Assembly (NCBI RefSeq): GCF_007858445.1
Contig: NZ_VIGV01000002.1
Span: 1 to 64,000 of the forward strand
DNA from: Tsukamurella sputi
Lineage (GTDB): Bacteria; Actinomycetota; Actinomycetes; Mycobacteriales; Mycobacteriaceae
Reading direction: 5' to 3'
DNA length: 64,000 bases
In this document: positions 1 through 7,662 of the stretch, one piece after another
How positions within the stretch are numbered: position 1 is the stretch's first letter
How the letters are laid out: every line of letters starts with the position of its first letter
Position numbers and translations under genes: made by a program
The notes under the pieces: generated by a model
Told to the model about the DNA's origin: nothing
Database searches by the model: none
The model's input: the letters and a program-made list of their open reading frames with translations, nothing else

Positions 1-432
1 GAAGGCCCGCCCGCCGATCGGGTCCCACAGCACCGCGGCGGGCGGCGTGAGGCCCGCGGCTCCCGCGAGGGCGGCGCCCACCCGCAGGGCCACCACCGCC
101 GGTGCTCCCAGCCCGAGTCCGCGCAGGTAGTCGTCGGCGTGCCGGACCGAGGCGATCCAGTCCCGGGCCGCGTCGGCGTCGCCCGAGGGCCCCGACGAAT
201 CGCCCGTGCCCCGGTAGTCGAAGCGGAGCACGGCGAGCCCCTCCGCGGCGAGCGACGCGGCGAGGCGGCGCAGCCCGCGCAGCACGTCGTACTGCTCCTT
301 CGCGAGCGGCGGGACGAGCAGTACGGTGCCGCGGACACGCCGCGACCCGGGCACGTGCAGCGCGCCGTACAGGGGCGCGCCGACGGGGCCGAAGTAGGTC
401 CGCAGTTCCTGGGGAGCGTCAGTCGAGGGCAT
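1..432 (-). CDS. alpha/beta hydrolase, C-terminal part off the window
   Basis: Partial gene; reading on the minus strand from ATG at 432 it runs off the left edge after 144 codons. The visible part has the N-terminal beta-sheet of an alpha/beta hydrolase (LLVPPLAKEQ, then FDYRGTGDS, the usual oxyanion-side strand); the nucleophile elbow would be near or beyond the edge. Its start overlaps the 3' end of the upstream glycosyltransferase by 14 bases, so it is the last visible gene of the glycan operon. A type II thioesterase-like proofreading role for the neighbouring carrier protein, or glycan or lipid deacylation, are both possible; this is inference. Confidence 0.75.
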   Translation of the reverse strand, partial: MPSTDAPQELRTYFGPVGAPLYGALHVPGSRRVRGTVLLVPPLAKEQYDVLRGLRRLAASLAAEGLAVLRFDYRGTGDSSGPSGDADAARDWIASVRHADDYLRGLGLGAPAVVALRVGAALAGAAGLTPPAAVLWDPIGGRAF

Positions 433-1414
433 CGATGATCTCCCGGGCGCGGTCCTCGTAGGTGTGGTGGCCACGGGTGATCCTCGCGTGTCCGGCGGCG
501 GCGATCCTCCGCGCGCCGGCGGGATCGGCCCGCACCCGCTCGACGATGTCGTCGATCTCTGCGGGGTCGTCGAAGAGGAGGGCCTCCCGGCCGTCGGCCA
601 GCAGCTCCGCGTGTTCGACGGTGCGCGGCCCCACGAACAGCCCGCCCGCCGCCGGGACCTCGAAGGTCCGGCAGGTGTGCGTGTCGCGGTTGTCGGAGTT
701 GAGCAGCACCAGGTTCGCATCGACAGCGCCGATCGCCGCGGAGAGCGCCACGCCGTACTGCGGGCCGCGGACCGTCGCGCGGCTGCGCAGGAGCGCCGGC
801 CGGCGCCGCCAGCCGGGGCCGGCGAGGTAGAAGTCGCGGCCCCAGCTGTGCGCCAGGCCGGTGATCAGGGCGGTGCGGTCCGGCCGGGCGTTCCCGACGA
901 ATCCGACGGCGTACCGCCGGCTCGACCGGGGCGCGATCGGACGGTGCCAGTCGGGGTCGTAGGCGCTGCGCACGAAGATCACCCGCCGCGCGCCGCGGGC
1001 GGACAGCTCGGGCACGTTGTGCGCCTTGGTCGTCACGATCGCGTCCCAGCCGGGTTCGGCCGCGAGGTACTCGGGGGTGACGTTGACCGGGTTCGCGACG
1101 TCGTCGGCGCTGTAGTGCACACGTCGGCCCGCCGGCAGCGTGAGCAGGCGTTCCTGGTCGAGGTGCACGGCGGTGTAGCAGAACAGCAGGTCGGCGCCGG
1201 GGTGCGCTTCCAACTGCCGGTGCACCGCGTCGACGGTGCCGGGAGCGCGCCGGCCCGTCCGTTTGGCGTACCACCATGCGGCGCCGCCGCGCCGGGGCAG
1301 CGTGACCGCGGTCGTGTCGACCACCGCCACCTCGTGCCCGGCGCGCCGGAAGCCCTCGGCGAGCGAGCGCGCGTTGCTGCCGTACCAGTCGTCGCCGGCG
1401 AACAGGATCCTCAT
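419..1414 (-). CDS. glycosyltransferase, CgeB/GT4-like
   Basis: A 331-residue cytosolic GT-B type glycosyltransferase. The N-terminus (MRILFAGDDWYGSNARSLAEG) is the first Rossmann strand and loop; the C-terminal half carries the donor-binding pattern [16 protein letters not shown], as in CgeB / glycosyl transferases group 1 proteins, followed by EALLFDDPAEI. Start ATG at 1414 overlaps the flippase stop by 4 bases (ATGA), a sign of translational coupling. Donor and acceptor sugars cannot be read from the sequence. Probably adds a residue to the lipid-linked glycan made by this locus. Confidence 0.8.
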   Translation of the reverse strand: MRILFAGDDWYGSNARSLAEGFRRAGHEVAVVDTTAVTLPRRGGAAWWYAKRTGRRAPGTVDAVHRQLEAHPGADLLFCYTAVHLDQERLLTLPAGRRVHYSADDVANPVNVTPEYLAAEPGWDAIVTTKAHNVPELSARGARRVIFVRSAYDPDWHRPIAPRSSRRYAVGFVGNARPDRTALITGLAHSWGRDFYLAGPGWRRRPALLRSRATVRGPQYGVALSAAIGAVDANLVLLNSDNRDTHTCRTFEVPAAGGLFVGPRTVEHAELLADGREALLFDDPAEIDDIVERVRADPAGARRIAAAGHARITRGHHTYEDRAREIIDALD

Positions 1415-2652
1415 GCCGCGCCCCCCGCAGCCGGGTCCGCCGTGACCTCCAGACGGCGGGCGCGCAGCACGGAGAAGGCCGCGGCGGCGGTCTGCGCGGC
1501 GACGATCCCGATCACCACGGTGTGCGGGTCCCGGGTGCGCAGCGCCGCCGCGAGCGCGACGCCGATCGTCGCGGCACCGACGACCCCGGCCAGGAGCACG
1601 CCCCGCGCATCGCCCAGCACCGGGAGGACCGCCGTCGCGACGAAGGAGGCGATCGCGAGGCCGGGCAGCGCCCAGGCCTGGATCTGCAGCAGGGGGACGG
1701 CACCGTCGTACTCGGCGCCGAAGAGCAGCGGCACGACCCACGGCGCGAGGGCCGTCGCGGCCGCGGCGAGGCCCGCCGCACCGAGGCCGACCAGGACGAT
1801 GCCGCGCCGCGCCGTCGACCAGAAGGCGTCCCGGTCGCGCCGCGCGAGCCGGGGAAGCAGGCTGACACCGACCGCGTCGAGCAGCGAACCCGCGGCCTGC
1901 ACGGGCCGATCGCTGGCACTGAAGAGGCCCAGGGAGTGCGGTGTCAGCGCAGGGGAGAAGACCGACGCCGCCGACGGGCCGTAGGTCGACGACAGCAGGC
2001 GCGCCGTCAGGACCGGTCCGCCCGTCCGCAGGAGGGCGCCCGGCGCCCCCGGGCGCGCGGGAAGCCCGTGCTCGCGCACCGTCCGCGCCCACGACCAGCC
2101 GATCGCGACCAGGCTCCCGGCGAGGAGGCAGGCCATCGCCGCCTCGGGCGTGCGCACGTACGGCAGCGCGACGAGGAGCAGCACGAGGTAGACCACGCGG
2201 CCCGCGGTCTGCTGCACGACGACGGCGCCGAACCGGCCCGAGCCCAGCAGCACCCAGTCGTCGCCGCAGGCGCTCACCGAGCCCACCACCAGTCCCACCG
2301 CGCCGAGTTCGACCACGCGCGGCACCGGCACCACCAGGGTGAGCAGGAAGAGCGCCGTGAAGGCCGCGAGGGCCGCGGCACGCAGCCCGGCGTAGTCGCC
2401 GCGCAGGCGAGCCAGGCCCGGCTGCTCGGCACGGGCGGCGACGAAGGCCGTGATGCCGAGGTCGGTGCAGAGCGCCCCGAGGAAGTACGTCGACATCGCG
2501 ACCGCGAGCAGGCCCATCCCGGCGGGGCCGAGGACCCGCGCACAGAGGGGGATCGTGACGAGAGTGATCGCGTACTGCCCGTATCTGCCCGCGGAGACGA
2601 GCGCGACGTCCCGAGCCACCGCCGCGCCTCCCCGCAGCCGCGCCGGGCTCAT
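1411..2652 (-). CDS. Wzx-type polysaccharide flippase
   Basis: A 413-residue polytopic membrane protein with about 12 hydrophobic segments, of the MOP/Wzx superfamily. The N-terminal pattern (SAGRYGQYAITLVTIPLCARVLGPAGMGLLA) is typical of polysaccharide_synt flippases, which move undecaprenyl-diphosphate-linked repeat units across the membrane. It sits in a run of overlapping genes: 4-base overlap with the glycosyltransferase before it and with the one after it. Start ATG at 2652 was chosen because it gives the conserved first helix and the ATGA overlap. Substrate is presumably the glycan built by the surrounding transferases. Confidence 0.85.
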   Translation of the reverse strand: MSPARLRGGAAVARDVALVSAGRYGQYAITLVTIPLCARVLGPAGMGLLAVAMSTYFLGALCTDLGITAFVAARAEQPGLARLRGDYAGLRAAALAAFTALFLLTLVVPVPRVVELGAVGLVVGSVSACGDDWVLLGSGRFGAVVVQQTAGRVVYLVLLLVALPYVRTPEAAMACLLAGSLVAIGWSWARTVREHGLPARPGAPGALLRTGGPVLTARLLSSTYGPSAASVFSPALTPHSLGLFSASDRPVQAAGSLLDAVGVSLLPRLARRDRDAFWSTARRGIVLVGLGAAGLAAAATALAPWVVPLLFGAEYDGAVPLLQIQAWALPGLAIASFVATAVLPVLGDARGVLLAGVVGAATIGVALAAALRTRDPHTVVIGIVAAQTAAAAFSVLRARRLEVTADPAAGGAA

Positions 2653-3788
2653 CGTCCGTCCCGCGCCACCCGGGCCAGCAGGGAGTCCGCGATCGCCGCG
2701 GAGGTCTTCAGGTCCAGGTCTCGGCCGCGCTGGAGGGCCGCCGCGCTGAGCTGTTCGCGCAGCTCCCAGTCGGCGATCACCGCGTCGAGGGCCACGGCCA
2801 GGAGGTCGGGCCGGCGCGGGGGCACCAGGAGGCCGTTCTCGCCGTCGACGATGAGTTCGGTGGGCCCGCCCGCCCGTGCCGCCACGACGACCCGGCCGGC
2901 GGCCATGGCCTCGGCGACGACCTGCCCGAAGGGCTCGGTGAGCCGCGAGTAGTGCACCACCACGTCGGCGTCCGCGGTCGCGGCCAGGGGATCGGCGACG
3001 TGCCCGGTGAAGGTGACGCGGTGCGCGATGTCCAACCGCTCCGCGAGCTCCTCGAGGTCCGCGAGGTACTGGTCGTCGCCGTCGAAATGGGTGCCGCCCA
3101 CGAACTGCACCTCGGGCGTCGCCTCCATCTGCGCCAACGCGCGCAGCAGAAGATCCTGGCCCTTCCACGGAGTGATCCGCCCGACCATCGCGATCTTCAC
3201 GTTCTTCGGGGCGCGCTGCGGCGCGGGGGCCGGGACCGCTCCCAGGTCGACGCCCGGGTGGCACACCGCCGTCGGGCTGCCACCCGTGGAGATGGTGCGC
3301 AACGTGCCCCGCGAATTGGCGAGGTAGCCGGAGGCGGCCACCCGGCCGAGCAGGCGCAGGGGGAACCGGGCGCGGCCGAAGTACTCGGCGCTCACGCGGT
3401 CGTGCACCTGCCAGACCAGGGGAATGCCGGTACGGCGCGCGGCGACGGCGCCCACGAGAAGCGTCTTCGTCGACTCCGCGACCACGACGTCGGCGTCGTG
3501 CGCGAGCAGGAGCGGCGCCAGCCGGCGCCCGTCGCGGTAGAGGCCGACGGCCCCGCGCAGCAGTGCCCACGGGCCGGAGTCCCGTCGCACCTTCGGGGGA
3601 CGGCCGGGGACGACGGTGACCGGGACCTCGGCGGCCTCGAGCACGTCGGTCAGGGGGCCGGGTGCGAGGAGCACGACGGAGGCGGAGACGCCCCGGCGGC
3701 GCAGTTCGGCGGCGAGCCGGGCGAAAGCCAGTTCGGCACCCGACGGCGCCGCGGTGTGCCCGAGGAAGACCGGACGGCGCGCGCTCAC
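2649..3788 (-). CDS. GT4 family glycosyltransferase
   Basis: A 379-residue GT-B retaining glycosyltransferase of the group 1 (GT4) family. The acceptor-side N-terminal domain begins PVFLGHTAAPSGAELA; the donor domain begins with VGRITPWKGQDLLL (about residue 220) and has the E-x7-E type motif in TEPFGQVVAEAMAAG, followed by GGPTELIVDGENGLLV. The start is a GTG at 3788 that overlaps the upstream stop by 4 bases (GTGA). Part of the minus-strand glycan operon; sugar specificity unknown. Confidence 0.87.
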   Translation of the reverse strand: MSARRPVFLGHTAAPSGAELAFARLAAELRRRGVSASVVLLAPGPLTDVLEAAEVPVTVVPGRPPKVRRDSGPWALLRGAVGLYRDGRRLAPLLLAHDADVVVAESTKTLLVGAVAARRTGIPLVWQVHDRVSAEYFGRARFPLRLLGRVAASGYLANSRGTLRTISTGGSPTAVCHPGVDLGAVPAPAPQRAPKNVKIAMVGRITPWKGQDLLLRALAQMEATPEVQFVGGTHFDGDDQYLADLEELAERLDIAHRVTFTGHVADPLAATADADVVVHYSRLTEPFGQVVAEAMAAGRVVVAARAGGPTELIVDGENGLLVPPRRPDLLAVALDAVIADWELREQLSAAALQRGRDLDLKTSAAIADSLLARVARDGR

Positions 3789-4849
3789 GCGGCGACCGCC
3801 CGGTACAGGGCGGCGTGCCGCCCCGCCGCGACGTCCCAGGAGAAGCGTCCGGCGTGCGCGCGACAGGCCTCGGGAGCGGGACGGGCCCCGTCCAGAGCCG
3901 TGGCCAGACGGTGCGCGAGCGCCTCCGCATCGCCCGCGGGAACCACCAGGTCGGGCGCCAGATCGCGGACCGCGTCGGGCAGCCCTCCGATGTCCGTGAC
4001 CACCGGCGCGCGTCCCGAGGCGAGCGACTCCAGCGCGACGAGCCCGAAGCCCTCCCATGCCTGCGAAGGGACGACGGTGACGCTCGAAGCGGCGTACCTG
4101 CGCGCCAACTCGGCGTCGTCGACGGATCCCACGAAGGTCACAGTATCGGTGATGCCCAGATCCGTCGCGCGTCGCCGCAGTGCGTCCCGCTCGGCGCCGT
4201 CGCCCACCACGTCCAGCCGGGCGTCGGGACGGCGCGCCAGCACCGCGGGCCAGGCGGACAGCAGCACGTCGATGCCCATGCGTCGTTCGAGCCGCCGGAC
4301 GCACAGGACGCGCGGCGGACCGTCGGGGACGGGGCTCGCCGTGAAGCGCTCCAGGTCGACCCCGGGCGGGATGATCGCGACCCTGCTCCGGTCCGCGCCG
4401 TACCGCTCGACGAGGACGTCCGCGAACGCGGGGGAGAGCACGACGAGGCGGTCGGATCCGCAATAGCGGGCACGTTCGACGAGCGCTTTGAGCGCGACGG
4501 CCGCGCGGCCCTCGCCGGCGGCGGCGCTCTCCTGCGCCCAGGGCCCGTGGAAGTGGGTGACCAGGGACGCGCGCCGCGGAGCGGGACCGAAGAGGGCGAA
4601 ATGCCGGTCGAGGACGTCGGTGCCCTCGGGCGGTGTTCGACGGGACGCGCGCACCCTGGTGAGCGTGGAGCCCGCGTCGGGGCCCCAGGACGTGCCACCG
4701 GCCTCCGGTTCGCCGAAGGCCGCCGCGCTGGTCGCCACGTCAGTACGCCGCCGCAGCGCCGCGAACAGGTCGGCGAAGTAGCGGGGGAGCCCGCCGGGGG
4801 AGCTACCCGGCCAGGTGGTCCCGGTCAGGTGGACGCGGACGTCCGTCAC
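3785..4849 (-). CDS. GT4 family glycosyltransferase
   Basis: A 354-residue group 1 glycosyltransferase. The N-terminal segment GSSPGGLPRYFADLF is the usual glycine-rich loop with an acceptor helix; the donor domain has RRLERRMGIDVLL, GDGAERDAL, and WEGFGLVALESLASG (E-x7-E). Start GTG at 4849 overlaps the stop of the upstream aminoacyl-carrier ligase by 4 bases, so ligase and transferase are translated from one message. This direct coupling is the best evidence that the ligase belongs to the glycan pathway and is not an independent insert. Confidence 0.87.
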   Translation of the reverse strand: MTDVRVHLTGTTWPGSSPGGLPRYFADLFAALRRRTDVATSAAAFGEPEAGGTSWGPDAGSTLTRVRASRRTPPEGTDVLDRHFALFGPAPRRASLVTHFHGPWAQESAAAGEGRAAVALKALVERARYCGSDRLVVLSPAFADVLVERYGADRSRVAIIPPGVDLERFTASPVPDGPPRVLCVRRLERRMGIDVLLSAWPAVLARRPDARLDVVGDGAERDALRRRATDLGITDTVTFVGSVDDAELARRYAASSVTVVPSQAWEGFGLVALESLASGRAPVVTDIGGLPDAVRDLAPDLVVPAGDAEALAHRLATALDGARPAPEACRAHAGRFSWDVAAGRHAALYRAVAA

Positions 4850-5799
4850 AGCTGGGCGGAGACGGATCCGGGCCAGGTCGCGCGGTCGAGGCCGTGCGTG
4901 GCGAGCAGCGCCAGGGCGATCCGTTCGATGCCGAAGCCGAGGCACGCGCTGTGCGCCGGTGCGCCGTCCACGGTGGTGATGTCGAAGTGCACACCGAAAT
5001 GATCCCGGTGGTAGTTGCTGGAGGCGACGGCGACCCCCGGGGCGTCCTCGCCGTAGAGCGGGACGAGGAGCTCGGTCTTGAGGTTCTCCGCCGACTGGTT
5101 CGCGGCCAGCATCCGGCCGGCGCGACCGAAGAACGGGTCGGTCGCGGGCGTCTGCCGGACGGTGAGCCCCAGGTCGGTCAGCAGGTCCGCGGCGCGGGCC
5201 ACCCACGTGTCCCGGTGCGCGACCGCGGCGCGGTCCGAGCCGACGCGCACGATCTCGCGCATGCGGAAGGACTGCATCCGGGCCGGATCCGCGGACGGCT
5301 CGCGGCGGAAGCAGTGGCCGGAGACGTCGATCCATGCACCGTCGCGCTGCAGCTGGCCCGTGAGCGTGGGGTACACGCTGTGGCAGGCCGACGGGACCAG
5401 CGCCACCTCACTGGCGTGGAAGTGTCCGCCCCAGTCGTGGCCGGCGTTGCGGCCCGCCAGGAGCAGGCGGTGCTCCGCATCGCCGCCCGTGTACGTGGAG
5501 ACCGCCGCGGCGAGCTGGGGGAAGGAGACGATGTAGTCGGTGCGATCGAGGTACTCGCGCGGCATGACCGGCGGGAAGGACAGCACCGTGGCGGCGCCGC
5601 CGTGCACGTCGCGCACCGTGGCGCCGATGAGTGCGTCGACCGCGGCGGTCAGCTCGGCGAAGGCGGCACCCTGGCCGTACACGCCGTCGACTCCCGACGG
5701 GATGAGAAGACCGGCGTCGAAGAGCGACGCGCGGAACTCCTCCTGGCGCTCGTGCAGGTCAGTAAAGTCGATCGCACGTGCTGCTGCGGCCTGCGTCAT
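4846..5799 (-). CDS. amino acid--[acyl-carrier-protein] ligase (class II aaRS homologue)
   Basis: A 317-residue protein resembling the catalytic core of atypical seryl-tRNA synthetases with no tRNA-binding arm, as in the Bradyrhizobium Bll0957-type ligases that adenylate a small amino acid and load it on the phosphopantetheine arm of a carrier protein. Visible: Cys139 (SACHSVYP), motif 2 with Glu182 (RMREIV), Cys286 (HSACLGFG) and motif 3 (GIERIALALL); Cys-Glu-Cys is the zinc triad that binds the substrate amine in this family. Start ATG at 5799 follows a GAGAAGAG Shine-Dalgarno. Divergent from the carrier protein gene. The amino acid (glycine or alanine in known members) cannot be assigned. 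Confidence 0.85.
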   Translation of the reverse strand: MTQAAAARAIDFTDLHERQEEFRASLFDAGLLIPSGVDGVYGQGAAFAELTAAVDALIGATVRDVHGGAATVLSFPPVMPREYLDRTDYIVSFPQLAAAVSTYTGGDAEHRLLLAGRNAGHDWGGHFHASEVALVPSACHSVYPTLTGQLQRDGAWIDVSGHCFRREPSADPARMQSFRMREIVRVGSDRAAVAHRDTWVARAADLLTDLGLTVRQTPATDPFFGRAGRMLAANQSAENLKTELLVPLYGEDAPGVAVASSNYHRDHFGVHFDITTVDGAPAHSACLGFGIERIALALLATHGLDRATWPGSVSAQL

Positions 5800-5940
5800 C
5801 GGTCTCTTCTCCGTGGCTTGAACCGTTGTCACCGCAACACGATACCAGGATAGGGTGTACGGCGGCGCGCCGGACATCGTGAATGCAAAACCGAGTCCGG
5901 GCCGCGCAGAGACAGTGCGCGGTGCAGGTGGGGAGGCGTG
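5800..5940. promoter_or_regulatory. divergent promoter region, ligase / carrier protein
   Basis: A 141-base divergent intergenic region, richer in A and T than its flanks. A possible plus-strand promoter is TTGTCA at 5826-5831 and TAGGGT at 5851-5856 (19-base spacer). No clear inverted repeat was found. It would fire the ligase-glycosyltransferase operon leftwards and the acp-glycosyltransferase-acpS operon rightwards, so the two halves of the carrier system could be controlled together. Confidence 0.3.
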
Positions 5941-6177
5941 ATGGACGAGGAGATCCGCTCGATCGTGGCGACGCACGGCCGTGTGACCAGGCCGATCGCC
6001 GAAATTGCAGGTGGTGACGATCTGTATGCGTTGGGGTTGACTTCTCACGCGGCGGTGAATGTGATGCTCGCCATCGAAGACAGATTCATGATCGAGTTCC
6101 CAGACTCGGCAATGACCAAGAACACATTCAACACGTTGGATTCCATCGCGGCGACGGTCCGCGCCCTCGTCGGCTGA
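5941..6177 (+). CDS. stand-alone acyl/aminoacyl carrier protein
   Basis: A 78-residue acidic four-helix carrier protein. The phosphopantetheine serine is Ser35 in GLTSHAAVNVML; the aspartate usual before it in fatty-acid ACPs (DSL) is threonine here, as seen in carrier proteins partnered with aminoacyl-[CP] ligases. Start ATG at 5941 lies 4 bases after GGGAGG; a GTG directly in front is less likely. Codon use is more AT-rich than the neighbours. Four bases separate it from the next glycosyltransferase, and acpS follows that, so carrier and its activating enzyme are in one operon. Likely partner: the divergent ligase. Confidence 0.85.
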   Translation: MDEEIRSIVATHGRVTRPIAEIAGGDDLYALGLTSHAAVNVMLAIEDRFMIEFPDSAMTKNTFNTLDSIAATVRALVG

Positions 6178-6181
6178 CCCG

Positions 6182-7291
6182 ATGGCGCGCATCGCGGTGG
6201 TCCACGAGCGGTGGACCGAACAGGGCGGTTCCGAGAACGTCGCGCGGGCACTCGTCGACAGCTGGGCGGGCAGTCGCCTGCACGTGGCCTTCGCCGATCC
6301 GCGCGCGGTACCCGACGACCTCCGGGACCGGATCGCGGTGACCGGGCTCGATGCCCTGCACCGCGCGCTCGGCCGGCGTTCGCACGCGCCGCTGATCCCG
6401 CTCGCCCCCGCGGCGTGGCGACGGCACCGCCCCGACCCCGGCGCGGACGCCGTCGTGATCAGCCACCATGCGATGGCGGTCTCCGCGGCGCGGGCGTGGG
6501 CCGGCGCAGCGCCGGTGATCGCCTACGTGCACTCGCCCGCGCGCTGGGCCTGGATGCCGGAACTGCGGTCGGGCGAGGCCTTCGGCGTGGCGGGGCGCCT
6601 CGCACTCGGCGCGCTCGCCGCGCAGGCGCGGGCCGTCGAGACCGCGGCGGTCCCGCACCTCGACGTCGTGATCGCCAACTCGACGGCCGTCGCGGACCGG
6701 ATCGAGCGCTGGTGGGGCGTACCGGCGCGGGTGATCGCGCCGCCCGTCGACGTCGCGCGGTTCACGCCCGACGGTGCCGCACCCGGCGACTACTTCCTCG
6801 TCGCGGGCCGCCTCGTGCCCTACCGGCGTCTCGATCTCGCCGTCCGCGCCGCGCACCGCGCGGGCGTGCGGCTCGTCGTGGCGGGCGACGGACGGCACGG
6901 CGAGGCGCTGCGCCGGATCGCCGGCGCCGGGACGACCTTCCTGGGGCGCGTCTCCGACGCCGCGATGGTGCGGTTGCAGCGCGAGGCGATCGCCACCGTC
7001 ATGCCGGGCGAGGAGGATTTCGGCATCGTCCCCGTCGAGGCCATGGCCGCGGGCACGCCCGTCCTGGCCCGCGCCGCGGGTGGGGCGCTCGACACCGTCG
7101 TTCCCGGGCTGTCCGGTGTGCTCGTGCCCGACCTCGACGACGAGCCCTTCGTCGAGGCGCTCGCCGCCGCGATGCGCGCGCTGCGGCCAGGGGACTTCGA
7201 TCCGGTCGCGCTCCGGACGCACGCGGAGAGCTTCTCCGTGCCGGCCTTCGAGCGGCGGATGCGCGCCGTGGTCGAGGAGGCGGTGCGGTGA
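6182..7291 (+). CDS. GT4 family glycosyltransferase
   Basis: A 369-residue group 1 glycosyltransferase: N-terminal VVHERWTEQGGSENVARAL, then IAYVHSPARWAW, IANSTAVADRI and the donor domain from about residue 200 (FLVAGRLVPYRRLDLAVRA, VAGDG, PGEEDFGIVPVEAMAAGTPVLA). Sandwiched between the carrier protein (4-base gap) and acpS (GTGA overlap). A glycosyltransferase placed between a carrier protein and its activating enzyme argues that sugar and carrier chemistry are one pathway. Confidence 0.87.
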   Translation: MARIAVVHERWTEQGGSENVARALVDSWAGSRLHVAFADPRAVPDDLRDRIAVTGLDALHRALGRRSHAPLIPLAPAAWRRHRPDPGADAVVISHHAMAVSAARAWAGAAPVIAYVHSPARWAWMPELRSGEAFGVAGRLALGALAAQARAVETAAVPHLDVVIANSTAVADRIERWWGVPARVIAPPVDVARFTPDGAAPGDYFLVAGRLVPYRRLDLAVRAAHRAGVRLVVAGDGRHGEALRRIAGAGTTFLGRVSDAAMVRLQREAIATVMPGEEDFGIVPVEAMAAGTPVLARAAGGALDTVVPGLSGVLVPDLDDEPFVEALAAAMRALRPGDFDPVALRTHAESFSVPAFERRMRAVVEEAVR

Positions 7292-7662
7292 ACCGGGTGG
7301 GCATCGACGCCACGGAGATCGCCGACATCGAGGACTCGATCGCGCGGTTCGGCGCGCGCTTCACCGAGCGGGTGTTCACGGCGCGCGAGCGCGCGGACTG
7401 TGCGGGCGATCCCCGTCGCCTCGCCGCGCGGTGGGCCGCGAAGGAGGCTGCGCTCAAGGCGCTGCGCCTCGGGCCCGATGTTCCGACCCCGCCCCGCGAG
7501 ATCGAGGTGCTCAGCACGCCCCACGGCCCGCGCCTGGCGCTGCACGGGGGCCTCGCCGCCCGCGCCCGCGAACAGGGCTGGGCCGGGGCCGAGGTCTCAC
7601 TGACCCACACGGACCGGTGCGCCGCCGCGGTCGTGTTGGCGGAGGTGGCGGGCGGTAACTAG
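7288..7662 (+). CDS. acpS: AcpS-type holo-[acyl-carrier-protein] synthase
   Basis: A 124-residue phosphopantetheinyl transferase that moves 4'-phosphopantetheine from CoA to the carrier serine. It has the two family signatures: VGIDATEIADIE (metal-binding Asp) near the N-terminus and AARWAAKEAALKAL around residue 50. Start GTG overlaps the preceding stop by 4 bases. Because it sits with a carrier protein and not with fatty-acid synthase genes, it is probably dedicated to the local carrier. Its stop overlaps that of the convergent sugar transferase by 4 bases. Confidence 0.9.
   Translation: MNRVGIDATEIADIEDSIARFGARFTERVFTARERADCAGDPRRLAARWAAKEAALKALRLGPDVPTPPREIEVLSTPHGPRLALHGGLAARAREQGWAGAEVSLTHTDRCAAAVVLAEVAGGN

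Noticed and set aside
1-432. Exosortase-associated hydrolase and therefore an exosortase/EPS system
   Set aside because: The fold fits many hydrolases and there is no exosortase gene in the visible locus.
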